NCBI GenBank assembly: GCA_003439945.1
Contig: QVRM01002223.1
Coordinates: 62,001-126,000, forward strand
DNA: 64,000 nucleotides
Origin: Dermanyssus gallinae
Taxonomy: Eukaryota; Arthropoda; Arachnida; Mesostigmata; Dermanyssidae
Reading direction: 5' to 3'
A program made the position numbers and the translations under genes. Positions within the stretch are counted from its first letter, which is position 1. Each line of letters starts with the position of its first letter. The notes beneath the pieces are model-generated. The model ran no database searches. It was given only the letters and a program-made list of their open reading frames with translations, and was not told the DNA's origin. Positions 44,718 through 55,269 of the stretch are shown piece by piece.

Positions 44718-44822
44718 GAGCCAGTTGCACCTGAGAGGACACTCGTTAGTGCGCCTTGCGACCGGAGGAGACACATAGTTGCACGGGTTCGATCCCCGAC
44801 GTTGCAAATTTGTATTTATTAG
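44718..44822 (+). mobile_element. tRNA-derived SINE, copy 2
   Basis: GAGCCAG, then GTGCGCCTTGCGACC, then GGAGGAGACACATAG, a B box GGGTTCGATCCC, and GTATTTAT. All these blocks are shared with copy 1 at 39,357-39,463 on the other strand. Confidence 0.7.
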
Positions 44823-45939
44823 ACAGAAAACTTAACTGTGTGATTTGCGTAGATGGTGAAATACTAAAAATACTACAATCCATTATCTATAAGCGTGTCG
44901 GTTTTTAGGTATAGCATATATTTACAAATATGCACAGATGGATGTAGCGGTCCGTCGCGGTATAGAAACAAGATTGGCACATTGACTGGTGTAGCATCAT
45001 GAACATACCTTATCACGACATCTATAAATACAACGTACAATATTGCAGCCCGTTACAGTATGCGTAACTTCCATTATACATATGCGTATTTATAAAAGAC
45101 CAAGGCACAATTTAGTCTATTATAAATACGTAAATCTAATATCCTCATTATGAGTAAACAATTTGCAAGATACAAAGAAGGAGGGTCATTTGACGTAGAA
45201 GTCATGCACTGCGTAATCCGGGTGGTGTATATTGATTCATATTGCCAGCACTTTCCTATACCTGTGCCATTACCCTTACTGTGTAAAACTTTCTTCTTCT
45301 ATTTTAACCATTTTTACTCTGATGTCATTCGTATTTAGTATTGTGCTAGTCGTACGTTACATTCTATTTAAAAACCAAGCGCTTGCTGGTTATTGCCAGC
45401 CTGTTCTGAAAGAAAATGTCAGCACGCGCTATCCACGCCTCCCGCGGAACTATCTTCTGGCTAAACCCATACTTCTGGTTTCAGAATTCAAGTTGCTTTG
45501 AATAATACGCAAGGGTCGCAAGGTTAACTAGTGAGCTTTTATGGAATTTTACAGCAGCAGTACCCACTTTGTATAGGAAAAGCCGCTTTCTCAGTATGTC
45601 GACTCTGAATGTCCGAGAAAACTAACTACGCCCAATATACCTTAATGACGTAAACCGAGTTTGCTGTGGACAGAAAGCAATTATCCAGGTTGCGAGACAC
45701 AATTCTTAGAATCCGCCAGCCATTGTGGACGTACCGTCTCAAATCTTACACTCGCTACGCGTTATCCAATAGCATGCGGTGTGCATTATACGTCGCAAGG
45801 ACCCGGCGCAAAAAGCTCGGATTACCCCCCCCCCCCCCTCCCCAATAGAAACGGGCAAATGAGAGCGGAGGATGAAGAAATATTATATAACAGTCTCATA
45901 TCGATATGCCCTGAAGAAAAAGCAGACAAGGGATGATGG
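44823..45939. other. Gene-poor stretch
   Basis: Frames at 45,661-45,936 and 45,666-45,848 reach a C run at 45,826-45,839 and show no recognisable motif. Part may be the body of the R1-like fragment that ends at 46,035. Confidence 0.4.
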
Positions 45940-46035
45940 TTTTCGTGGATAATCACATTTGTTTTAGTCTGACACTACTTTACGACAACCGAAGTGTACG
46001 TAAATGCATTTTCCATTTTTGACAATAAAATGTGT
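45940..46035 (+). repeat. R1-like 3' end, third copy
   Basis: GATGATGGTTTTCGTGG, TTTTAGTCTGACACTAC and GTGTACGTAAATGCATTTTCC correspond in order to blocks in the R1-like 3' UTR at 38,430-38,560. The copy ends in a short A-rich stretch. It is a short dispersed 3'-end copy. Confidence 0.55.
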
Positions 46036-46881
46036 CTCGGCGTAGGACATCGCGGCAATTCGTGAAGATAACCAGGGGAGAACCTTACTAATAATGAGTA
46101 ACAATTACTATAACCACTAAAACCGTGTACCGCAACAATCGCGCAAACGCAGAAATTTCATAACACAATTATGATGAGAAAGCTTTGAGAATGTTTTACG
46201 AATACTAAGTCACAATCATTATTCATACAAATCGTGGTGTTCATGAGTTCATGCGTCCCAAACTTTGCCTTCCCTAGACACAATTTTCAAGTTACAACAA
46301 ATTGAATGGTCGTATGCTTATACAACTTGCAGTGACCTAATTTCTAGTGGCGAAACATCAAAGGCGCGCACGTGAGCCGCACGGATTTACCGCGTCCTTC
46401 TACGACACAAGAGATCTAAGGCTCTAGATCCTTAACGAGAGAGAATGACGACCCCTCCCAGCCAAAGCTGCCTACAGTGTTGCCGAGAAAAACGACCACA
46501 AAACATGCCAGGACCTTATGGTATGGTAGTCGTACGAAATGTCTCGAAACGCGAGCGGCTCGCTGGCCCAGTGGCTGCTAACTGGCGTCTCATTAGTGAC
46601 CGACCGTTTAACGCGCGCACCCGATATTGAGGGGTGAAAAATACATTACTTGCACGAATGTGAACAAACCACATTATCGGTCCACGCGTGTGTGGGGGGT
46701 TTGCGCGTTGTTGAAATGTTCTTCATAGTTACTATTACAAAGAGTCAAGTCACGGTATTACGGTGAAGCCAGCCGTTGCCAATTTTATTGTCGGCGTCGT
46801 TCACGTGCCATAACCTTATGACGCAACATCGTCGCACTCAGCAACTGCTTCTTTTTCTTCGGGTGATTAACAGGTGATGTG

Positions 46882-46989
<108 letters not shown>

Positions 46990-47215
46990 TTAACGCTCTG
47001 GCAACCCCATTTTAGACGCTCGTAATTGGCTAAGTTGCCTGCGGCACGATATCGTCTAAATGCACCTATCGTCATCGCGTTCTCGTTCTGGATTTATATA
47101 GGCTTTCTCGGAGGTATGTAGCAGCAGGGTAATGACAACCACGTCGTACAAATACAGCCAGCAAGGCCGGGCCTCGGACTTGTAGTTGTTTTGCTACCGC
47201 CGGTACATAATAAGC

Positions 47216-47242
47216 ATATATATATATAAACATATATTTATG

Positions 47243-47281
<39 letters not shown>
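47216..47281. repeat. (TA)n microsatellite
   Basis: Two TA blocks with an AT-rich spacer. Confidence 0.9.
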
Positions 47282-47286
<5 letters not shown>

Positions 47287-47647
47287 ATTTTTATTTATTA
47301 TTACATCACCTTTCGGTATTTTTGATTATATTACATTACACGTATTCATTAATCAAGCATCTCAAGAAGATATCAGCGACCTAACGCCCAGATAGCTGGC
47401 GCAGACCGGCATGTTTCATGATGATATTTGGTGCATACAAGGCCGCAAAATTTGCAGCAACACTCATCAGAAGGGTTATGGAACCCACTGCGGTGGCACA
47501 GTTTTGGTGGTGTCCTAAGGCATATACTGGACACTGGACGGTGGTTGCAACGCGTTATGGTCGTGAATTCTTCGCTCGATACAGGTATATTAAAAAGGCT
47601 GTGGTGATAAACATCTATAACATAAAAAACAAAACAAAAACAAATAA

Positions 47648-47650
47648 ATA

Positions 47651-47685
<35 letters not shown>
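47648..47685. repeat. (TA)n microsatellite
   Basis: TA units with one CA interruption. Confidence 0.9.
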
Positions 47686-48493
47686 TATATGATTACATAT
47701 ATATTAGATAATATATATATTAGAAATTTGACGTGCTGAGTGAAAACTATTAGTACTAATCGCACGTATTGCCGTAGTATATATATATTATTGGTTGGAC
47801 CCGGTGCAACCGTATAGACAAAAGGCCTCGTACCAAATAATTGACTGTTTCTAAGTTTTAACAACGGCCAAGATAATAAGAACACCGGGGCCCAGATGGA
47901 CCCGCGGTCTCTAATGAAATGTTTATTTTTTCACCATGGCAGGTCACCATGGCCCTATCCTACATCCGCAGCTTACAGGAGACCACGTTCCCAGACTGTC
48001 TGCCGTTGTTCTTCAATAAATCGTCCAAAGCGCAACTCATGCGCAGTTCTTTTTGCAGTTTGCTGAGGTTTTTCGAAACCCACTGCGCGCGCACCTTTCG
48101 GTAATCTAATCTAGTATCACTGGCAACTTTCAAATGTCGATCTAGCATCACTGGGCAACTGTCAAATAGAGGCATCCGTCTTTTCCTACAAGTGTTCTGT
48201 TTATAGTCTCCCACGAAAAAGTGTTAAACGCATTTTTGACATAAAAAGGATACCCGACAATGCGACTAGTCTACCCTCGACGCATTTCTCTGAGCTTTAG
48301 CAATATTTAGCCGTTGTTGATGGCTGAGTGTGTAAAATGTTGGGCTCGGAAACCGTGCTGGTTTTTCCGACAGCGCCTCTTTATCTTCTAGTTCAGGCCC
48401 TTCTTCGGCATTTGAAGCATGATCAATTAGCCCTTCACCGACCCGTGTGTTCAGAACAGGCTGTTCCATGCTGTTGTACATTGCCTAATTGTT

Positions 48494-48876
48494 TTATCCT
48501 GTTATCGCCGCCACATTGTCATCCATCGACAGCAGCACCGTGTTTTTGTTCTCATTTGTCAACCGTCCATCATCATCATCATCACCATCAGCGCCGTATT
48601 CATCGTAAGCATCGCTCGCTAGTGTTGTATAATAGTCGCCGGTCCACGAATCACGAATGTTGTCCTCGCCGTCAACGGATTGGAATTTGAATTTCAAGCG
48701 CTGGCGCCGTTTTGCGTCGTTCGCTTTACTTGTTGTTGTTGTTGTTGTCGTCGTCGTGCATCGTCCCGCTTTCCGCCTGCTCGAGGCTGCGGTGAACGAT
48801 CGCCTTCGAAAGCTTCAAACGTCTCGCGTCGCTCGTGAGGTGACTGAAGTCAGGTCGTCGTTGTCGCTGCTCGTGC
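48494..48876 (-). other. Probable 3' UTR of the PLPP6-like gene
   Basis: It lies directly 3' of the PLPP6-like stop. It is rich in trinucleotide repeats (ATC near 48,568-48,586, GTT/GTC at 48,729-48,757). A Asp-rich open frame (48,494-48,697 minus) is produced by the repeat. No clear poly(A) signal was identified. Confidence 0.4.
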
Positions 48877-49500
48877 TCAGTCGTCGCCGATCTGTCCCGC
48901 GAAGAATGCCTCCAACGACCTCACGTCGTCAGGGTCGAGCCAGACCAGCTGAATGAATTTGTGCACCGCGAGACCAACAGGCACTCCCGCCACTGCGTCG
49001 AAAATGAAGAATCTGCCAAGGAAGACCTTCGTGACAAGCATGAGGATCGACCATTTGAAGAACATGAGCGGTATCAGCACGAAGAAATTATGCGAGAGCA
49101 GGATCATGAGGATGACGGTGGAGCGTGACACGAAGCCCGACGGGAAGCTGAGGTTCGCCGACGACGGATTAGCCTCGTACTGCTCCCGCCTGACGCCTGG
49201 CTTGCGACGGCGACACGCCGATTTGATAACGGCCACCACAAAGGCGTCAACAACCATCGCGAGAATAATGTTCGTGAATAGAGCCTTCGAGGTCATTGAA
49301 ATGCTCATCCACCAGAAGAAGATGGCGACGCTAAAGCAAACAATAGTATGCGACGTGTACTCGAAGTAGCAAAGCCGTGCCTGAAGGTGGCCAAGCGGGC
49401 AGTCTTTATTGAAGGCGAGCGCCAGCCGGTAGGTGAGTGCCTCGTCTTCTGCCTCGTCTGCAGCTTCTTCAGCTGCAGAAGAATCGGGTTCCGCTTCCAT
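48877..49500 (-). CDS. PLPP6-like: PAP2-family lipid phosphatase homologue, PLPP6-like, probable pseudoenzyme
   Basis: Intact 207-codon single-exon frame; ATG at 49,500 follows an in-frame TAA 27 bases upstream. The family hydrolyses lipid phosphates (PLPP6: polyisoprenyl and presqualene diphosphate) at the ER or nuclear membrane. Acidic N-terminus (residues 1-20), then about five hydrophobic segments (roughly 50-68, 73-95, 126-147, 150-162, 170-187). The PAP2 motifs align but are altered: C1 K93...K100-P101 (KX6KP instead of KX6RP), C2 PSGF at 120-123 (PSGH expected), C3 T157-K158...F164...D168 (SRX5HX3D expected). Both catalytic His are Phe, so phosphatase activity is unlikely. The C-terminus (VWLDPDD...LEAFF) fits PLPP6-type proteins, and human PLPP6 is also intronless. 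PLPP7/NET39 is a known inactive relative. Decayed pseudogene is the alternative. Confidence 0.8.
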   Translation of the reverse strand: MEAEPDSSAAEEAADEAEDEALTYRLALAFNKDCPLGHLQARLCYFEYTSHTIVCFSVAIFFWWMSISMTSKALFTNIILAMVVDAFVVAVIKSACRRRKPGVRREQYEANPSSANLSFPSGFVSRSTVILMILLSHNFFVLIPLMFFKWSILMLVTKVFLGRFFIFDAVAGVPVGLAVHKFIQLVWLDPDDVRSLEAFFAGQIGDD

Positions 49501-49562
49501 CCCGGCGGTGGAAGGAAGTCCTTCTTAGCCTGGTCGATTTCGCGGGCCGACATCGTGTGCAT
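49305..49562 (-). other. Overlapping out-of-frame ORF at the PLPP6-like 5' end
   Basis: An 85-codon frame begins at an ATG 62 bases upstream of the PLPP6-like start. Its first 35 residues (FLPPPGWKRNPILLQLKKL) resemble the NP-hydrophobic segment that normally precedes the PLPP6 membrane core better than the acidic N-terminus in the main frame does. It may be an ancestral N-terminus cut off by a frameshift near 49,440-49,460, or an upstream ORF. Confidence 0.4.
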
Positions 49563-50009
49563 GAAGTAGATGTATGTTCACGTCATTGATTCACGCACAA
49601 ACGGACACAAAAAAAAAATGAGCAGCGAAGGTTGACTTGGTCGCGCCACGGCACAGCCTCTGGCCGTACTGTCAAACCTTAGATATAGGAAACACTGTAG
49701 CATCAAGACCATTCCGTCAATTCGACACTGAATCCAACTAAGGTGCATGTGTCTTTCTCGTAGAAGCTGTTCAGCTTCCTGATGGGGCATTTTAGAAATG
49801 CAAGAGTGGTCACCTGCTCGCATTTTCTTTAGGAGACAAAGGGCACTCCGCCCTTAGTGAGTCCTATAAGAATGTCCTTCGGCGCAATGCACTTATATAG
49901 GCATCTGATTAAGGCAGCCGGGGTCTGTAAGACCGGCTTGGGCTGTCGCGCATTTGCTGATTGCAGCACAACTCCGAAGGTGCAGGCAGGCTTATTGCTT
50001 TTCTTTTTT
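49563..50009. other. Upstream flank of the PLPP6-like gene
   Basis: Frames at 49,578-49,823 and 49,829-50,014 on the minus strand have no motif. It may hold the promoter and 5' UTR; no TATA or initiator could be assigned. Confidence 0.35.
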
Positions 50010-50836
50010 ATCATCCAATACGCGGATGATATTGCTATCTACTCTGAAAGTCGCTTTCATATTCAGCAAGCGTTGGTCACTCTTGCAAAGTTTTCGGCAG
50101 ATACTTTACTAGAGATAAATATTTTAAAGACAAAAGCAATGAAATTCCGTCGTGGAAGACGCCTCGCAACAGCTGATACCATAAAACTTCACGGCCAACC
50201 TATTGAATTTGTCAACCATTTTTTATATTTGGCTTGGAATTTACGCCAAGCGGTACATCATTTTCCAGACATATAGAGGAAAGGGTCCGTAAGGCGCTGA
50301 TTGCCATTTACTCAATTAAGAATCCGCAACTCCTCTCACTGAGGACGGCTTTAAAATTGTTTGGCCTGAAAGTTGCCCCTACAGCAAGTTATGCGATCGA
50401 ACTTATTTGGGAACATCTCAGAGCTTCAAGCTTTGACGAACTCGACCGCCTGAAAGCAACGTATATTAAACTGGTTATGGGCGTTTACCGAAGCGGCCGC
50501 AACCGATTCGTGTATCTGGCTTCGGGTACCCCACTTCTTACAGAAGACCTTCAGCGTCGCTTTAATCTGCGATTAACTCGCGAGTATGAAGAGCACTTAC
50601 TAAAGTGGGAAGCTAAAATGTGTCAAGTGGACATGGATTTCTATCGGACGCAAGCTATGATGAATAACTCGTGGAAGAATGCCCAACACAAAAATCGCCA
50701 CCTTATTATGCGTCATGCAATGCACGGTTTCCATCATGCAGTGTGCGCGAAAGTTGGTTTCCATGAGGCAGACGAGCAGTGTACCTGTCGGCACTGTGGA
50801 GAAACTTGCTCCGATTGCCGATGCCAGACTAGATAA
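50010..50836 (+). pseudogene. LINE B copy 2: RT YADD box to C-terminus
   Basis: The plus strand begins at IIQYADDIAIYSES (about 50,010-50,050), the RT catalytic box with both Asp. EINILKTKAMKFRRG and IEFVNHFLYL follow. A frameshift near 50,235-50,276 leads to the 200-codon frame SFSRHIEERVRKALIAIYSI...LKVAPTASYAIELIWEHL, FYRTQAMMNNSWKNAQHKNR and a CTCRHCGETC finger. It aligns throughout with LINE B copy 1 (16.1-16.8 kb), which lacks the RT box. The 5' end is truncated just before the YADD box. Terminal tail not identified. Confidence 0.8.
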
Positions 50837-53030
50837 AGCATGAAGGCTTGCTCTAAGGCTTTTCTTGTGAGAGTATTCTCAACGTTTGCTGGGATGGCCA
50901 CTCCGCTACCTGGATGCGTCTTGTCCTAAGGGAGCTGCAGAGAATGGTCGTTGTCTGAGGTGTTTCCATATTTACACTCACTTAGCGGATTAAAGTAGAA
51001 TAGCGCACGCAGAAAACATACAACATTCCACGTAAATGTTTATGATTCAAACGTACGATATACAAAACTATGGACGCTTAACTAACGAGAAGGTGCCTTA
51101 CTGCATTTACAGGTATATACCTCACTGTAATGATACGCAGGTCATACCGCGGATCTTACTTCGTATAACTAGTTAATTCAAGCCTTTTTATATTGATATA
51201 GACAGCTAAAACTAAATAAGCAGATGTTGATTCTGGGCTGTACGGGATGTTAGTTGCTGGCACGCTACGTTGTCCTTCGGTATGAGCACAGTATGAAACG
51301 AAATCTTGTGCTTTTTCTTTTTCAAACAAGGGTTACGTTGAAAGTGCTCCCTCTAGGAGCCAAAAATAAATGATTTGATTTTTCGGAATTTTTGCGTGGA
51401 CATGTTAGGTGACCAATTTGAGTACGATGCCACAAATTAGTTGGGCTTTCATAAAATAACTTATTAAAATTGCAGGGCCGCATCTCCGTCATTTTGTTAG
51501 CATTTTTTCCACAACCGGTTCACTATGTTTGCAAGTAAAGGCGAATTAATGAAGGCAGAGGTACGCAATTTTTTTTTCGTTGGTTTGCGCAGAGTCGGGT
51601 AGGCTTTCACCTGGTAAAACTTCCGGTAACGACGTGACTCGTGCCCTACGGGGAAGATATCTTGGACGACTGTATCTTAGGGCGACTATATCTTAGGGTT
51701 GTCTTAGGGAAACTCGGGTCCATTAAAGATAATTTCTTATTTAGATAATACAGATAAGATAGACAAATATGAAATAGATATATTCATAAGTTTATATACA
51801 TTATTCGACATATATGTATGCTGCGTCAATTCTAGACTCTTGTAAAGTCCAGAGAACATTGGTAGTAACACCCAACATGGGGCCGGTTATGCAGGAGAAA
51901 AGAAATCGGCCCATATTAAACTAAACAAGAGTGACCCAGAGGTATTGTTTAGTCTTATCGATCTACGCAATCAAAGACGGTTGCGAAAAGTGGAGATATC
52001 TTAATTACTATGAAATCATCATCATCTGGTCGAGAATAGCGTTAGAGATGACAGTCGATACTCGAACAGCAAAATCATATGTGATGTTTACATTAATTTT
52101 CAAACCGCGTTCGATTGCCTTTTTACGATCCATATATGCATGAAGCCAAATAGTTTTAACACTGAGGGATGCGTCGGAAAACGTTGTCCGAGGGAAACTG
52201 TTGGTCGTTATCGAATGCTTGTATGTACGGAAAATGTTAGAGCCCCCCTAACATAGCAGAGTTGATTACTTCCTAACATCCAGAGTTGAGTTACTACTGT
52301 GATAGTAACTAGCAATCCTATGGTGAATAAATCATGAATTCATGAATATTGTAGCGCACAATTACACGCTTACTGGTTGAAATGCTAGCGGCGATGGCGC
52401 ATCGGCAGTCAATAGAACCTTGAGAGATGAAAGAAAAATTACAAGGATGTATTAAGAACGAGAAATGTTAAGATTCATACGTATATACGTAATTGCATTA
52501 ATACCAAAACTTAGCCAAAACAGGCAGTTTAACACAAGTGCCATCATACTGATGTGAACGCGTCTGTGTAGCTACTACGAAAGAGTCATTTTGTTTTGCT
52601 AAAAAAAAGAATAAAAAATGGTTTAACGCTCACTTCGATGTGATGAGACGACATGTGGATCTCCGCCAGTTAGTCCGAATTCCTGCTGGTCTATTCAGCT
52701 AGTCCGAAATTTCTCTCGGCAAAGTCGACGCTACGCAGCGCCTCGGCACGCGTTCAGTAGTTGAGCATATGATAAGTGCGCCTACCAAATAGAGGGAGAT
52801 TTGTTTACCAGGGAGCGTACTGATGGTAAGATGCGCTTTTTTAGTGGCCATCATGAAACTACAGATGCGATTGGAGCAAAATCGTTAGGTTAGAGGGTTA
52901 TGAGGAGATCGGGCGAGCGGGGTTCAAAAAGGCCAGGCCAGGCCAGGCCGACGAACGCCAACAGTGGAGGCTGCTTCATAGCTAACCGCCGTATTACCGA
53001 GCCTGGGAGGGTGGGAATAAATTCGGGTTT
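50837..53030. other. Gene-poor AT-rich stretch
   Basis: No family recognised. A short CCAGG/CCAGGCC-like tandem lies at 52,931-52,949. Confidence 0.5.
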
Positions 53031-53034
53031 AGTG

Positions 53035-53115
53035 GGACTGTGAGCACCACACTAGTCACGCAGGCTGCTAGTGATGCATGTGCATTCTGCATCCCCGAAA
53101 TTGTTCAGAAAAAAA
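53035..53115 (+). repeat. Shared 3'-end segment of a retroelement, copy 2
   Basis: GTGAGCACCACACTAGTCACG...GATGCAT aligns with 20,216-20,255 on the same strand, then CCCCGAA and an A-rich run. See copy 1. Confidence 0.55.
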
Positions 53116-53470
53116 AGCTAACCGCCGTGTCTACGAGCTGGTTTGGCGCCAAAGGTGTGAACGGGTGTGTGTGTGAGACCCTTGCTCTGCGAGTGCGAGC
53201 ACCTAAAAAAAAGAGCACACTGGCGTACTGAAATTACGTTTAAAATGTAATAACACTTTCGTAGCGCAGCGCTCAAGGGCCTCCAAGCGGTCTGCCGCTG
53301 CCATTCTAATGACTGCTATGATAGCGCCACCACCATAAACGGTATCATTGTGCGCACTGCTTGCTTGTGCGTTGTACTGTGTCACACGCAAATGGATACG
53401 ACGAAACCAGTTTGCCCAGTGTACAATCTAGAATTATACATTTTACTGTTCGAATAAACAACGTGTGATG
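53116..53470. other. No recognised gene
   Basis: Unremarkable sequence between retroelement remnants. Confidence 0.35.
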
Positions 53471-54450
53471 AACAGGGAGAAAGATCGCCAGTTCTCAGGC
53501 AAGGCAAACGGGGAATGGCCAATGCGGGGGCCAGACACGAAGAGAAGCGGGAACGGACTATCTCCCACGCCACGGCTTACTAGCAGTCGGTAGGTAGAGA
53601 GAAAACGGCCTCTAGCTTTTCGGGAGGAGATACAACAGCTAGGATAGCCAGGGTCTTAGAGGAGGCTAAGAAAAAACGAGACGCCGTCATGACATTGAGG
53701 CAGCGGGTAGATAGCTCGGTAAAGTTGTGCAAAATACACGTTTTCGTCAAAGAAATAAATAACAGAAAAACAGCGTTTTGTTTGACGAGGACACGATCGA
53801 AAACCTCAACGACAAGGTTACAAAAACATACGAAATATGGAACACGGAAATGAAGGAACGAAGTAGGGCGTTCTGTTTCAAATGCCAAAGCACAGAGTGA
53901 TATTGAAATAGGAGTGGTTGAACAAGGTAATTAGGCACCTTAAGGTCACAGTAGCTACTAAAGGGTCAGCCTCGAATAAAGTCCTGCTTCTGAGACTAGC
54001 GGCGCACTTTCCTTCCGTTTCTGTGATCCATGGGTTGGTTCTTATTGTGACGCCATAGAGTCTATTGGTGGTCTAACAAGACAGTGGCAGCTAACGCCAC
54101 TTAATCGTATAGTAAACCCCAAGAAGGCCAAAAAAGGCAACACTCTCGAAGTTCTCCAAGTCAACATTGGGAAGGCCATCCAATTCGACGGCGGGGGATG
54201 GCACAACTCCTACACGCTATTGGAAAAGCAAACCAAGATCCTTCGAAATGCTCTAAGACTTTTAAGGAACGCTGACAACGGTTGCAGAGGCCTGGAACTC
54301 TGCACAAGACTTTCTAGCAACGCCAACTGGAAGGTAGGCCAAAAGACACTCAGAGTGGAGGTAAAGGAGACCCCTGCAGATACCCACCGTGGCCCTACCC
54401 GCATGCGTGTTACTAAAAACAGAATGAGAACCTCACCATTCGGTTGAAGA
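53471..54450 (+). pseudogene. Retroelement ORF1/ORF2-start remnant, R1-like?
   Basis: The plus strand reads ARIARVLEEAKKKRDAVMTL and RQRVDSS (about 53,635-53,720) and DEDTIENLNDKVTKTYEIW in another frame (53,780-53,835), both helical and charged like an ORF1 coiled coil. At about 54,140-54,165 LEVLQVNIGKA resembles the QxN start of an R1-type endonuclease (ILQINLNR at 35.4 kb). The remaining frame to 54,447 is not recognised. The match is weak and based on composition and one short motif. Confidence 0.35.
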
Positions 54451-54898
54451 AGCACCGGGAGGGCATGGAGAAAGCATTTATAAAAAATACAGGCCGACCG
54501 ACGATATTCGGTAGCGACTATTAGTATGAGGTATCAACAATTCTCGATCGGTTACCCTTACAGAGCACTACAACATGGAAATAAAAGATAAAGATGGATA
54601 GAAATATGAGCGCCAGTACATTTTGTGTACTAGATATATAATATCTACACAGTGCAAATGTGTCAAAAGCAACGAGTGAAGAGATTTAAAAGCTACGTTG
54701 TTAGGCTCAAAATCACAATATTTTACGCGTATTTGATCACGCAGCAACAAAAGACAAACTGTCCCAATAACAAGTAGGTTTATTACTTCTTGACATATCA
54801 TGTTTTTCTTATTTTTGGTGTACACAATTGCTGCTGTTGTTTTTATTGTTATTGTTGTCAGCGATTACGAGGGTCGGGAGCGTTCTTTACCGTATTTG

Positions 54899-54926
54899 TA
54901 TATATATATATATATATATATATATT
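54899..54926. repeat. (TA)n microsatellite
   Basis: Fourteen units. Confidence 0.95.
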
Positions 54927-55180
54927 ATCACTACGCATATGGGCCGTTCGAGCGCCTGCAGATAGACTCCCTAGGGTGGGCCTCCTGACGCCTCCCGCAC
55001 GACATTTGAGCCATTATTCCTATTCTGTTATATGATGAATTTTCTACATAAGCAACCGAGGACAACCGAGTAGATCTTTTAACAACCAAAGCTGGGCGTA
55101 AAGTATTCTAGTACGTTACTTGAGTTCAAAAAAATCACACACTGCACGCACAAAAACATACGAACACACACATATTTAAG

Positions 55181-55205
55181 ATATATATATATATATATAT
55201 ATATA
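55181..55205. repeat. (TA)n microsatellite
   Basis: About twelve units. Confidence 0.95.
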
Positions 55206-55244
55206 GTAGATGCGCAGTATTATTGCGTGCTTATATGTATCTAA

Positions 55245-55269
55245 ATATATATATATATATATATATATT
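55245..55269. repeat. (TA)n microsatellite
   Basis: About twelve units, 40 bases from the preceding tract. Confidence 0.95.

Noticed and set aside
45661..45936. 91-codon frame near the C run
   Set aside because: No motif; the homopolymer creates overlapping frames. It could be decayed R1-like coding sequence but cannot be shown.
47919..48104. Possible exon with a good acceptor-like sequence (TTTTTTCACCATGGCAG)
   Set aside because: No donor partner and no recognisable protein; antisense frame equally open. Not enough to call a gene.
48494..48697. Asp-rich minus-strand frame after the PLPP6-like gene
   Set aside because: Generated by an ATC repeat in the probable 3' UTR; not in frame with the gene.
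48953..49369. 138-codon plus-strand frame
   Set aside because: Antisense shadow of the PLPP6-like gene.
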